From Prorocentrum cordatum (taxonomy: Eukaryota > Sar > Dinophyceae > Prorocentrales > Prorocentraceae): a DNA stretch of 64,000 bases. The translations under genes and the position numbers were made by a program. Below the pieces are notes generated by a model. It was given only the letters and a program-made list of their open reading frames with translations, was not told where the DNA came from and did not search any database. Shown in pieces: positions 42,173 to 53,720 of the stretch; within the stretch, counting starts at the first letter, position 1; each line of letters begins with the position of its first letter. The stretch lies in NCBI GenBank assembly GCA_963575745.1, contig CAUYUJ010014615.1:510365-574364 (forward strand). The letters are read 5' to 3'.

Positions 42173-42296
42173 CACTAACGGGTACTTTGGCCAGTGACCC
42201 TGCGAACCTAACCCTCCCCGATGTGGGCAACGCTGCAATGCCAGGAAGGGACCCTAAAGTGGCAACTTTCGGCAATCTCCAAAGTACCCGTTAGTG
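42173..42296. mobile_element. TIR element F (124 bp)
   Basis: Perfect 18-bp terminal inverted repeats CACTAACGGGTACTTTGG (42173-42190; complement at 42279-42296). The terminus AGTACCCGTTA is repeated once more directly after the element. No duplication of flanking DNA is apparent. Confidence 0.8.
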
Positions 42297-42557
42297 AGTA
42301 CCCGTTACGGTGCCGCTGAGCATCCACTCCAAACTGGCCCCCGGACCCCTCCCGGGGCCAGGAGGAGAACGAGGTCATGATAAAGTTGGCTCAAGGTACG
42401 CTCCAGGACTTCTGGAGCGCCTGGCGAGTCCTCGCTTCCAGAGGCCGTGCGGAAGAACAGAGGCCGTGCGGAAATCGTGGAAGCCTTGGAACGCGTCATT
42501 CTCATGACTTCTTGCTCCTCCGAGGGGTGCCTCCAGGCCAGTTGTAGGTCGCTGCAT
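42297..42557. other. Gene-free stretch
   Basis: No gene is seen. Confidence 0.4.
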
Positions 42558-42621
42558 CCGAACCCTACCCCCACCAACCATCGACTCTCCAGAATCGATT
42601 AGAGACGGGGGTAGGGTTCGG
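42558..42621. repeat. Hairpin element D
   Basis: Perfect 15-bp arms CCGAACCCTACCCCC and GGGGGTAGGGTTCGG enclose a 34-nt loop with ATCGACT and AATCGATT. It is related to 1640-1782. Confidence 0.8.
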
Positions 42622-42649
42622 ATTTCGCCACGTTTTCGAAGAATTCCGA

Positions 42650-42805
42650 TCGGCGAGGGTACAGTCGGACCGCAAGAGCATCCTTCGATAACACAAGACC
42701 CTCCGCCAGCCCAAACTGGAGAACATTCGAGGGTACCCTCCCCCAGGACGCACAAAAGAACATCCAACAGACACGAAGAACATGAGGGTACCCTCCCCGA
42801 AACCA
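42650..42805 (+). repeat. Dispersed repeat L, copy 2
   Basis: CAAGACCCTCCGCCAGCCC, GAGGGTACCCTCCCC and ACACGAAGAACATGAGGGTA match 15.9-16.25 kb. Confidence 0.65.
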
Positions 42806-42953
42806 CTGCGGAAACCAAAAGGTACCGGTACCGCTACTCCCCGGACCTCTCCCGGGGTGCTCTCTGACCAGAAGTTCGAGGCGAATCCAGCGGCGGCGAC
42901 GAGGGCTCATGGGAGGCCCAAAGAGGGGAAAACGGGGACAGGGTATACACTTT

Positions 42954-43118
42954 GCGAAATGCTTAAGAAATCATGGGTTAGGAAACTCAGAGTCTCAGAA
43001 TTTGAATAAAAAAACCCAACATTTCTATTCAAATCTTAGGACTTACATTGAAACATTAAGAATAATCGAGACTCTGGCCGAAAACTTAGGTTTTCTTAAG
43101 CATCGCCTAAGGTGTATA
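42954..43118. mobile_element. TIR element M (165 bp)
   Basis: Left end TATACACTTTGCG-AATGCTTAAGAAA and right end (complement) TATACACCTTAGGCGATGCTTAAGAAA begin imperfect inverted arms of ~50 bp that reach AGAGTCTC. It is AT-rich against a GC-rich background and non-coding. Confidence 0.75.
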
Positions 43119-43827
43119 GAGGCAGTGATGGGCACCGCTTCCCCGGACCGACACCTCGATCTGATGGCCTCGGCCCGACAGCAGGGCCCCGACCTCGCCG
43201 CCGGAGCTGCTCCAGCGGCTGCGCCCAGCCGTGGCCGCGAGGGCCGCGCCCTCCAGAGGCCCCCGGAGAAGGAGAGGGCGGGGGCCCCGCCGCCTCGGCG
43301 GCGCGCGCAGGGGCAAGACCTCGCCAAGAGGGCGCGGGCCTCCTGGGAGGGAAGGGGCCCCTCTTGGGGGGCTCCCAGGGCGCACAGAGGCGCGCGATGC
43401 CCTTCGCGGAGGCGCGCGTCCGACCCGAGCCACTGGGACAACGATCGTGCAGGATAGATCGTTTCCCGGGCGGCGTGGCCAGAAGGCGCCCCCGCTGTTC
43501 ACGCGAGATCGTCACTTTCGAACATCCGACGGTTGCCCAACCGGGTTCAACATCCCTATCTTATGAGACCGTCTCGAGCGAGTGCTCTCCTTCTGAACAA
43601 AAAAAGGTCCTCCGTTGCAAGCAGAATCGGTAGCACCCCGGATCGGCGATTCCGTTGCAGGCATAATCGGTAGCACCCCGGATCGTCGGCACTGGCCGGA
43701 GGCCGCTGCAATATCGTTTCCTGGGCGGGGTGGCCAGCAGGCGCCCCCGCCACGACTCGTGTGCTGCAAGAGGTGCTCGGCGCGCGCGTCGCCCCTGGGG
43801 GGTGGGGGGGGCGACGCAGGCATGGCA
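43119..43827. other. Gene-free GC-rich stretch
   Basis: GGGCAAGACC, CTCCNGGGAGGGAA-GGGGCCCC and GGCTCCC occur here (43310-43380) and again at 44098-44195, indicating a diverged duplicate. GCATAATCGGTAGCACCCCGGATCG is repeated in tandem at 43620-43685. No gene is recognised. Confidence 0.45.
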
Positions 43828-43973
43828 GCAGGTCGGGCATGTCTCCCTACGGGTGGCTCCTGGACGAAAAACCAAAGACAGCCCAAACAGACTCCAAAAA
43901 TACTCAAACCCTCCAAGCTTCGAATCTCTCTCTCTCTCTCTCTCTCTCCTGTGGAAGGACGTGCCCGACTTGA
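43828..43973 (+). mobile_element. Family A TIR element, copy A5
   Basis: It starts GCAGGTCGGGCATGTC and ends GTGCCCGACTTGA. Its centre has been partly replaced by a (TC)n run. Flanks GCATGGCA and ACATAGTA match at 5 of 8, with differences that are all transitions. Confidence 0.75.
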
Positions 43974-44454
43974 ACATAGTACTGGCACGTTGGGGTGACG
44001 CGGAGCTCCCTCCACCCCCCCCGCTTCTCGGCAGACCCTCTCAGAGGCTCCCAGGGCCTTTTGCAGCGAAGGCCCGCTCCGCCGTCGGAGCGCGCGGGGG
44101 CAAGACCCCTCCGGGAGGGCCCAGGGGGGCAAGGGGGGCAGGGGGGGGGGGCCTCCGGGAGGGAAAGGGGCCCCATATTGGAGGCTCCCCCCCAGCTTTT
44201 GAGAGAACCCCCTCTCGGAGCCGCTCCCGTCGCGCCACGCCTCTCCTGCACGCCGCGGGCGTCGGTCTTCCCCCCCTCCCCCGCCCTCCTCGGAGGGGCA
44301 ACGTCTCGGGGGAACCGACTCGGGGGAGGTAACGCGACACCTCGCCGATGGATCGGCGCTGGGCCCCCGAGGGCAAATCCGAATGTACCTGGGCGGGGTG
44401 GGCTGCCGCTCCCCTAGCGGCGATGAATGGGCGAATGGGGGTCGATGCATCCCC
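43974..44454. other. Gene-free stretch with partial C element
   Basis: No gene is seen. ATGGGCGAATGGGGGTCGATG at the right end resembles the right part of element C (19252-19278). Confidence 0.45.
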
Positions 44455-44575
44455 CTGCAGGAGGAGAGGAGGAGGAGGAGGGGAGGGGGAGGAGGAGGGA
44501 GGAGGAGGAGGAGGAGAAGGAAGAGGAGGAGGAGGGAGGAGGAGGAGGAGGAGGAGGAGGAGGAGGGAGCCTATC
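44455..44575. repeat. (GGA)n tract
   Basis: Interrupted GGA array. Confidence 0.95.
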
Positions 44576-46225
44576 ACCCCGAACGTTGCCCCCTGACCCT
44601 CGCTATGCCCCCTTGTCAGAAGGCGGCGGGGTTGGCCGCGGTCGCCTTGCGGAGCACGACCGATGCGTGGACCTGCCACCGGGAGACCGACCGGCAGGCG
44701 CCGTCCACCAGGGTCGAGACCATCGGGATGGTGGACCGCAGATCGATGTACCTCCCCTGCGCGTTCGACCCATAGGGGCACCAGAACACGACCTGGAAAC
44801 ATACACCGCGCAACACCGCTGGCGCGTTTTTGCGCGATGGATCTAGCGAGCTGTGAGTTACGATCTCGAAAAAGTTCCAAACCTCCCCTATGCTGCTGTG
44901 TGTTGCCCTCGACCCTCGAGGACAGAAGAAGGACATGTTTGACGTTGTCTTCTCTGTATAAGACGTTTGCCAGCGCGGGCCCCAAGCAGTAGTTTATGAC
45001 GAAATTGATATATGACGGACGCAATCCACGTCGTGCAGCCAACGACGTGCAATTTACGCGGTGCAACTTACGGGCGCAATCCACCTTGGCGAATATGAAG
45101 TCAACTCCCCTGCTCGCGCAATGCAACCTCTCCACCCTTCCAGTCGCATCTGTTTTGCACAACCCATGCGGCCACGATTGCGGCGACTACTTGGCACTTG
45201 CTGGCGCATCTCTACGGCTGCGCTAGCGCGCGCGAGCTCGCGCGCAGAGCGGCCAGCTGGTTTGGCACAACCGACGCGGTCGCGACGGCGCTTACCGATG
45301 AAAACGCCCCAGCGGGTCTCGTATACCGCACTGGAGCACGAACACTTCAGTGCGGGTGGGTGACTCGTGCGGGCGCGGTACCTTGATCATGTCGACAACG
45401 GCGGCAGCGATGGTGGTGACGATGATGACAGTTACGACGGCAAGGCAAATGACGGCGCCGATGTTGGTGACGAAGATGCTACTGATGTCCATGTGTCTGT
45501 GATGGAAGTGTTTGAATGCTGCTTGCGACAATGACGGCAATTGGCCATGACCGTAACGGCGGTGATGCTGTGGCGCTGATTAAAGGTGGTGGTGAGGAAG
45601 TGCGCGCGCGGAAATGCAAGAAGTCTGACAGAGCTTCTGTTGGAGAGAATGTGTCTTGTTCATGTGTTCGTGTTGAGAGCTCAATCATGACATGTTTCGA
45701 AAACCAATGGTGTTTGGAAAGATGTCGACACGCGCGCGTGGCTGCGCACGTGTGGCCAACATGGTGTTATGGGATACGGCTACGTGCACCAGGCGCATGC
45801 TGGATCAACAAAAATGCACCGCGTGGTTGGACGAGAACTCATCTAATTTCAACAAATGCGCACAGCAGAAAGTCTGCAAGCCTTGTGATGGAAAGCCTGT
45901 GAGCTGTAATGCGTGTATGCTGGCATTCGTACAGAAGGCGTGTGTTTGGCATGAATTCGCGACGTGCGCTCGCATGTGGACGTCGTTGTGCCTTTGTTCG
46001 CAACGGATTATTGCAACATGTTTTTGAAATAAACGGACGCGCGCAGTCTATTATTTGGTTGGGGTGGAAAGGGGGATCGATACCCGATTGTTGCGATGGC
46101 AGATGCAACATTAGCTGTGGCCACTGGGGCAGAATCGCATGTTCATCTGCAACGTCCCAGGGGGAGCCGCTAACCCCTGGGGGGGGGGAAGTGGCAGAGG
46201 CTTTCTTTCGAAACGGGAGTTGATG
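44576..46225. other. Gene-free stretch
   Basis: Mixed composition and short ORFs only. Degenerate GTGCAA and CGCAATCCAC motifs at 45010-45130 resemble the TGGTGCA array at 46.2-47.3 kb. No RNA gene is recognised. Confidence 0.4.
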
Positions 46226-46677
46226 TAATTCCGAACGTGTGGCCCACTACATGTGGTGCGCTCCACGGAGTAGCCTGTACGTGGTGCACCCCATGTGGTG
46301 CAGCCTCCGTTGTCCATGCACGCACCACAACTTGTGTGTACAGGAAGACGACCGAGGGGTCGATCCTACACGGGTGCCCGCAGGTAGAGGCAAAGGAAGG
46401 GAAAGGGAAGGAACTCCTTTTCCTGGGCGCTGCGAAGAGGGCAGCGCTCTGTGTCTGTGTTGCCAATACCCGAACCGATGTAGATGGCGACATACAACAC
46501 ACACACACACACACACACACACAACTGGGCACCAGCCCAGCGCACGGAGCTCCCACGAGGCGACCGCGGGCGGAAGCGCGGCGAGGCCCCCCGGCGGCGC
46601 ACGGGGCGCCCCCGAGGCGCCCACGGCCAGGCACGGGCGGCAGCGTTGTGCGCGGTGCAAGCCATGTGGTGCAAGCC

Positions 46678-46735
46678 CGAGGCCGGGCCCGCCCCCCTAC
46701 AGGGGGGATTTTGAACGAAACAAAAAATAAAGGGC
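46678..46735 (+). mobile_element. Family A TIR element, left fragment
   Basis: GGCCGGGCCCGCCCCCCTAC, AGGGGGGATTTTGAACGAAA and an A-rich tail match the left half of family A. No right half is seen. Confidence 0.65.
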
Positions 46736-46893
46736 AGAAAATCCACCCCGACAATTACCACCCCGACACGCGAAGCCGTTTTTTGCAAACGCACCCAAAG
46801 GAGGAATTAACTAGGGCAGGGCTGTTTTGTAAACGCCCACGGCCGTTAGCAAACGCCAATTATCCGGTCTGGGTGGGTTTTTCCTCCCTTGAC

Positions 46894-47053
46894 TTAGGTC
46901 GGGCTTGTCCCCTACAGGGGGGATTTTAAACGAAAAACAAAGATAGTCAAAAAATACTCAGAAACCATACTCAAACAAAAAACAATAAGTCGTCCCCAGA
47001 CTATTTTCACTGTTTTTGAATATTTCTCCTGTAGAGGGACAGGCCAGACTTAA
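46894..47053 (+). mobile_element. Family A TIR element, copy A6
   Basis: It starts TTAGGTCGGGCTTGTC and ends AGGCCAGACTTAA, with TCGTCCCCAGACTATTTTC and GAATATTTCTCCTGTAG inside. No matching flanking octamer remains. Confidence 0.85.
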
Positions 47054-47265
47054 TACAAGCCATGTGGTGCAACTGTTGTTTTGCAGGGTGTGGGGTACAG
47101 GCTGCGTGGTCCTGCATGAGTGCGTGGTGCGACCAGTACGGTGCAACACGGTTGTGTTGCAGCCTGTGCGGTGGAAGCTGCGTGGTGCAAGCTACAATGT
47201 ACAGGCCACGCGGTGCAGGCTATGTGGCGACAGCTATGCGATGCGAGCCACGCGGTGAACAAATC

Positions 47266-48240
47266 TGAAGTCCAAGTCGGCGCACGATGCGCCCACGGGC
47301 GGGGTCGGTGGAGCGGAAGGGTTGCCGAAGGGGTGCCCGAGAGACAGGCTGCCTCGTCACATCTCCACGCAGCCCGTCGTGGCCAGGCGAAGCTGGTGCG
47401 GTAAGCGGTACTGCCGATGCCGACGGCAAACCATGGCGAGAATATGTGATCCAGCGCGCTCAGAGAACTCGGTGGGCAGACGGGTAGGCACCCACCTGCA
47501 CACACACACACACACACACACATGCTGGAACGATACGCAGTCTTATGGGCCGGTCGAACAACACGTCTGACAAGAACAGTCATGCGCACTCGTGCTGGCA
47601 TGCAAGCGTCACCATGCACTGTGGCCAGAACGTGCAGGCACACCCATGTCCACGCGCTGATCCAGGGCACTGTCGCAACACGCTGGATTCGTGCCACGGT
47701 GTGCCGTGGGGCGCGGCCATCATATGCCAGCCGCGGGTAATTTTCGGATCGGTTCGTTCTATAATCATCTGGCCTTCCTGCGCCCTCGTCGATCATGTAG
47801 TATCTCCCTCTCCTGCTGGCCACATCCCCCAATATTTCTCGCATGTCCTCGTTGTTCGCTCCGCGTTCCCCACGCCAACCTCCTCCGGCTACGGATCCCC
47901 AACATCCCTACTCGCTCTTTGATTTGAGTCTGTCGTGCTCTTTCCTTTCCGGCCTGTTCCTTCCCGTCCTACCGTCTCCTAGCAAGCTGCCAAAATGCAC
48001 CGGATGAGACCCACCAAAGGTGGAAAGATAACATGTACGACCTGCCCCGCCCGAGCACGCGCATGCTTACGCGCGGCCTGGATGTCGCGCGAGGACCATT
48101 TCAATGGTCCACAGGGCCCCGTGCGGCCGACCTGTAGCGGGCACCAAGGGCGTCCCGATGGCAGATACAGTGGGGCAGCAATAAGAGGCATCAAAGAAAT
48201 GCCAAGAATCTGCCTGCAGCCACTAGACCCCCGCCGAGAA
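47266..48240. other. Gene-free stretch with (AC)n
   Basis: (CA)n at 47498-47522. ORFs are short and without recognised domains. Confidence 0.4.
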
Positions 48241-48281
48241 CGTCAGATTCAATAACTTTCGTCTGCGCGCTAGGCGCCACA

Positions 48282-49061
48282 TCACGGAGCGCGGGTGCTC
48301 GTCCTTTGCGCGGGGGATGCCCGCCCTGGCCATTGGGGCTCCGATGCCAACTTCGTCCTGGTCGCAGCAGTGCAAGGCAGACGACGTGAAAGATCCACGG
48401 CATGGGGGGCCCGCGTTGTGTCGATGGTTGCGTCGCGTCGAATCTGCAGGACGAGCCCCTCCGACGACTGGCGGCCAAGCGGCGGGATGACGGCGCCGGC
48501 GGTGGGGACCGCGAGCAAGCCCCTGAGCGGCGCCGAGCTCGCCTTGCCATCCCCCCTGCGGACCTGGCTGGAGCCAGTGGAAAGGTGCCCAGGGCTTCTC
48601 GAGTCCTTGCTCCCGAAGGCGGACACACGGCCCCGCTTGGACCAAGCCCGGGGCGCCGCTGCTGGGCTCAGGAGCGACGCGGGCGGCCGCCGCGAGGCTG
48701 GCGGCCCCGCGGACGGGGGCTCATCAACGGCGAGCGCCGCGGCGCTGCTGCGAGGCGGCAACGAGGCGACGAGCTCCTCGATCACGGAGTGGCCGATCTG
48801 GACGAACAGCTTCAAGGGCGCAGAGAGAAAGTGGCAGGGCGCGACGATGGCGTCGAGGACTTCGGCGTTTGCAGCCCGGCGGCGCATGGACGCGCGCGCT
48901 CACAAGGTGGGCTAGCGACCAGGCCCTGGGCCATGCTCGCCAGGGAGCCTGCGAAAACTGGCGCGCTCGATGGCCCCTTCTCGTGCCGGCGCGGACAGTC
49001 CTTCGCCGAATACAGCGTGAAGGCGCTGGCAAGCTCGCCTGCGAGCGTTGCCGCTTGGTAG
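48282..49061. other. Competing open frames, no supported gene
   Basis: Three frames stay open for about 200 codons: two on plus (48295-48915, 48402-49061) and one on minus (48282-48887). The plus frame with LLDHGVADLDEQLQGRREKV and the minus frame with AEVLDAIVAPCHFLSAPLKL both look helical in the same place. High GC explains such coincident openness. I cannot choose a coding strand. Confidence 0.25.
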
Positions 49062-49284
49062 TAACCCTACAACATATAGATCAATGGAATCTCGTACAAC
49101 GGCCTCCATCACACGCCAACGCACACCAGTGCTCGTCAGGAGGATACTGGATCCCACAACTACGCGATCAACTAAGACATCGTCGCGGACACCGTCGCAA
49201 AGGCACGGAGAGCATGAGCTTCCAGCCAACTGAACCTGAAGCGGAGGAAAGCATCCATCATGCATCATCTGTCGCCCCAGAGGT

Positions 49285-49560
49285 AAATTTGCACTAAGGT
49301 TACACGAGTCGCGCACTTAGACTTCGCGCGATAATTCAACACTCATCGCACACAAAGCTGCCACTAGGCGCGCACTAAGTTAGCACAAATCGATGAATCA
49401 TGTTACACGAACCCCGCACGAATTCTGCACTAATGTGGGCAGCGCCCTGCACTAATCTGAAAGCGCTGTTAGGCCCAGCGGGGGCGGGGCCCCGTGCTGG
49501 GAACGCACTAACGCCAAGAAGCAAGAGGTGTGCACTAATTCCACGCACTTGTAACAGCTC
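49285..49560. repeat. GCACTAA-rich degenerate array
   Basis: Irregularly spaced GCACTAA, GCACGAA and CACTAGG motifs (about ten), with TTACACGA repeated twice. Confidence 0.6.
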
Positions 49561-51019
49561 CACATGAATCCCCATCACGCTCAAACTGGTGCCGGGCGGG
49601 GCGCTCCGAAACAGTTAGCGCCGGGCCTCCCGTCCCTCGCGGGCATCGACCCGGCGGGGCCCCTCCGCGGGGTGCCCGGGGCAACGCCTCCAGGGGGAGG
49701 CCCAGAACGGCCGTTCCCGGGCGCCCGAAGGGCGGGCCAGCAACGCTGCTGCTACTGCTGCCAGCGCACTGTTTACCTCGCAAGTGGGAGTCGGTGACGG
49801 AAGGGGGTGCTCGACCCGCGGGCCCGCAGGGCCCCTCCACCAGGCGCGGCAGGGCCGGCAGGCGGGGGCCTGCGGAGCCCGCAAGGGGGGGCCTCATCGC
49901 GGGCGGCGAGGGGCCCCGGCGGAGTGCGGCAGAGGGGGCGGCCTCGAGGGGGCTCGTCGTCCGAGGCCGGCGGGGGGCCATGTGGTAGCAGTGCGCATCA
50001 CACGGCCTCAACAATCGTGCTCCGTCGGCCCATCCCGTGCTGGCAGGGCCAGGACGCATCGCGCCATCCTGCTGTCGGCGCCAAGCCAGGACAATCCTTT
50101 GCCCCGCGCTCAGAACTGGGCTGCGACGGCGTCAAGACATCTTGCCCTCTCGGGCCGCAGCTCACATTGACGCGCGGGCCTGGCCCCCGTGGGCCGGGCC
50201 AAGCCAACTTCACGACAACTTCGTCCTTCGGCGCGCGGCCGCGTTGATCCGCCAGCCTGGCCCACGCGTTCTGGGCCAGGACGGCCTCAGAAAATCCTGC
50301 TCTTGCGACCTGCGCCTGTTCGATCCTGCAGCCCTGCCCGCAGATTCAAGCAATATTGCCACTGTGACCCGCAGCACTCCCAACCCATCGGCCCAACGCC
50401 TTCGGAATGGTCCAGGAAGGCTTCGGGCCATCCTTCCCCGGTGATGCCGGCCCATCTTGATCTGTCGGCCCAAGCCCCGCGGCCAGGGTTGACGCGACCC
50501 CGATCAACCGTGCTGCCCCTGCGACATCGTGCCATCCTGCCCCGAGAAGCCCGCCAACTACTGTACCACACTACTCTCAATCCCAGGTCGTACTTATCGA
50601 CTGGTCCTTCCCTGTGCGTGCTGGCCCCATCCGGCCTCGACTCATTCTGCTCGACTGCCCCAGTGGCATCGTGCTCCATTGGCCCAGCCCCTACAGCATG
50701 GTCCAAGATGGCCTCGGGCCATCTTGCCCCCTTGGCACCGCCCCCACTGCGGGCTTGACCATGACAGCCTCGCGCATAAGATCAGCCCTGGTAAGGTAGT
50801 AGCCTGTGTAGTAAGAGTAGAAACAGAAACAACAGCGGGTCCAACAACCCAAGCAGAGCACGCGATCCTAGCATGAGGACCAGTAATATAAACAGTAGCA
50901 GTAGTAGCATTAGTCCTAGTGGTACGAGTAACGCTACGATCATACTGGTAGTGCGAATGGTACCTGCTAGAAGTGATAGTACGAGCAAGAGTGCAAAGCA
51001 ACTGTCATAGAGTGCGTAG
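49561..51019. other. Gene-free GC-rich stretch with degenerate repeats
   Basis: From 50030 to 50740 phrases such as GCCATCCT(G/T)CCC, GGCCAGGACG and GGCCTCGGGCCATC recur at irregular intervals, suggesting an old degenerate repeat. No gene is seen. Confidence 0.4.
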
Positions 51020-51025
51020 TTGGGA

Positions 51026-51197
51026 ATGTAGCAGTAGTAGTAGTAGCAGCAGTAGTAGCAGTAGCAGTAGCAGTAGCAGTAGCAGTAGCAGTAGGAGTAG
51101 CAGTAGTACTAGCAGTAGCAGTAGCAGTAGCAGTAGCAGTAGCAGTAGCAGTAGCAGTAGCAGTAGCAGTAGCAGTAGCAGTAGCAGTAGCAGTAGC

Positions 51198-51253
<56 letters not shown>

Positions 51254-51353
51254 TATGAATAGTAAGTTGTAGTAGTAGTGGCAGTTGTTGTAGTAGTAAT
51301 AGAAGCAGTAGCAGTAGCAGTAGTAGTAGTAGTAGTAGTAGTACTACTAGTAC

Positions 51354-51384
<31 letters not shown>

Positions 51385-51434
51385 TGTTGTAGTAGTAGTA
51401 GTAGTAGTTATAGTAGTTATAGTAGTAGTAGTTA

Positions 51435-51485
<51 letters not shown>

Positions 51486-51631
51486 GAGTAGTAGTAGTAG
51501 TAGTGTTGGTAGTAGTACAAGTACAAGTACAAGTACAAGTACACGTACACGTACAAGTACAAGTACAAGTACAATACAAGTACAAGTACAACTACAGGTA
51601 CATATACAAGTACAAGTAGTAGTCGTAGTAG

Positions 51632-51702
<71 letters not shown>

Positions 51703-51703
51703 T

Positions 51704-51760
<57 letters not shown>

Positions 51761-51872
51761 GACTACTACGACTACGACTACTACTACTACTACGACTACT
51801 ACTACTACTACTACTACTACTACTGCTACTACATCTACATCTACATATACTACGACTACCACTACGACTACG

Positions 51873-51905
<33 letters not shown>

Positions 51906-52390
51906 GCTATCAGTACAAGTACTACTAATAATATTACTACTTCTACGACTACTACGACTACGACTACTACTACTACTACTACTACTACGACGACGAGAAG
52001 TAATAGTAGTCGTAGCAGTGGTGGTACTAGTAAAGATAATAGTAGTACTAGTAGTAGTAGTCGTCGTAGTAGTAGGACTAGTACACGTACCAGTAGGAGT
52101 AGTAGCAGCAGTAGTAGTAGTAGAAGAAGTAGTAGCAGTAGTAGTAGTAGTTGCCGTCGTACTAGTACTAGTACGAGTACTAGTACCAGTGCAATAGTCG
52201 TAATACGAATACTAGCAGTAGTAAAAGTAGTAGTAGTAGTAGCGAGAGTAAGAATAAACGTAAAAGTAAGAGTAAGAAGTAAGAGTAAGAGTCAGAGAAA
52301 TAATAATAGTCATCGTGAGAGTAAAAAGAAGAGAAAGAGTAAGAGAAGTCGTCATAATACTAGTAGCCGTCGTAGTTGTAGTAGTACTAG
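51026..52390. repeat. Strand-switching (AGT)n / (AAGTAC)n / (ACT)n tract, ~1.35 kb
   Basis: AGT/AGC units (51026-51505) pass through an AAGTAC hexamer block (about 51515-51620) into ACT/TAC units (about 51630-51990) and back to AGT (to about 52390). The AGT and ACT arms are reverse complements. Ser, Thr, Val and Tyr homopeptide ORFs are artefacts. Confidence 0.95.
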
Positions 52391-52689
52391 TGTCCGATGG
52401 GCTCCTGCCGAACGTCTTGAACCATTCCACGGCCGTCACCGAGCGTCTCGGAAGCCTCCAAAACTCGCCAGGTGCAGTCTTGGGCGGTAGTGGGCGGTCT
52501 TGGGCGGGTCTGGGGGGCGCCCGGCAGCGGCTCGGGGCCGTCAGAGGCCGCCAGGGTCCCCCATGCGCACCCTCGGCCGCGGCCTGAAAGAAGGGGCGCC
52601 AAAGCCGTAACATCTTCTTTGCGGCTGAGCCGGACAGCCGCTGCTACCTAGACGTCCGCTCGGGGGGGCATCCACACAGCCAGGTCCAG

Positions 52690-53080
52690 CCTCCTCGTCC
52701 TCCTCCTCCCACTCCAGCTCCTCCTCCTTCTCCTCCACATCCTCCTCCGCCACATCCTCCTCCTCCTCATCCTCCTCCTCCTCCTCCTCGTCCTCATCCA
52801 CATCCTCCTCCTCCTCCTCCTCCTCGTCCTCATCCGCATCCTCCTCCTCCTCCTCCTCCTCCTCATCCACATCCTCCTCCTCCTCGTCCTCATCCACATC
52901 CTCCTCCTCCTCCTCCTCCTCCTCCTCCTCCTCCTCCTCCTCCTCCTCCTCCTCCTCCTCCTCCTCCTACTCGTCCTCCTCCTCCTCCTCCTCCTCCCTC
53001 TCCTCCTCCTCTCCTCCTCCTCCTCCTCCTCCTCCTCCTCCTCCTCCTCCTCCTCCTCCGCTGCCTCCTCCCTCCCTCCC
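52690..53080. repeat. (TCC)n tract, ~390 bp
   Basis: TCC/TCA units, purest at 52905-52970. Confidence 0.95.
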
Positions 53081-53279
53081 GCACTCCCGCCTTCCGCAAC
53101 CTCCATCGGACTAACTCCCACCCACCCGCTTCCGCCTTATCCGTCGGCCGTTGTCGACAACGAACAGTTCGGTGCCCTCACTGTTTATGCCTCGGCGCCC
53201 GCGCGCGGGCGAGGGCGACACGGGGACGGTTGGCACAACGAACACGAGGAGGATCGAGAGACCAAAAGAGTCCAACGAG

Positions 53280-53720
53280 GGACTCAAGAGCCCTTCCCAG
53301 GCCACCCCTAGGGCCTAGGGCAGCCCTGAGAGGGCCGCGAGACGTCCGAGTAGGGGCCCAGGGCAGCCCCAAGAGCGCTTTCAGAGGCCCCCGAGACCCC
53401 AAGACAGCCCCGGTAGACTCCCAAGACGGCCGACAATGGTCCAAGATGGCCCAAGACAGCACCAAGACGGGCGAAGAGAGCCTCAAGCCGGCCAAAAAGA
53501 TAGCTCCAAGACGGCCCCACAGGCGCCCAAGACGGCCCCAAGATGGCCCAGTCTCCTGGCGGAGCAGCCCGAGCACAGGAAACGAAAGCACGCCAGCGGG
53601 TATCGTGGCTGCCACGAGTGGACTGACAGAGGCCCAAAGGCCCTGGGACCCCCCCCATTCAATAGCCCCGGAGACACCGAAGATGCCCGCGAGGGGCCCA
53701 CAAGAAGCCCCCAAGCGGGA
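53280..53720 (+). repeat. CCAAGA ~11-nt degenerate array, locus 5
   Basis: Units such as CCCAAGACAGC, CCAAGATGGCC and CAAGACGGGCG. Plus-strand Lys/Pro-rich and minus-strand Trp/Gly/Leu-rich ORFs are the usual array shadows. A short (CA)n follows at 53769-53789. Confidence 0.8.

Larger units (their letters stand above)
46230..47265 (+). repeat. Degenerate TGGTGCA-rich array interrupted by other elements
   Basis: Motifs such as ATGTGGTGCAGCC, GCGTGGTGCAAGC and CACGCGGTGCAGG recur at 46230-46325, 46650-46680 and 47055-47260. Between them lie an (AC)n run (46497-46523), a partial A element and A6. Confidence 0.65.

Noticed and set aside
42385-42395. Possible second DinoSL relic (TTGGCTCAAG).
   Set aside because: Only the last ten bases match and the preceding sequence does not resemble the leader. 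A 10-mer can occur by chance in 64 kb and no ORF follows.
48282-49061. A host gene in the 48.3-49.1 kb region.
   Set aside because: Three competing frames on both strands are equally open and none shows a recognisable motif, so no gene call can be supported.
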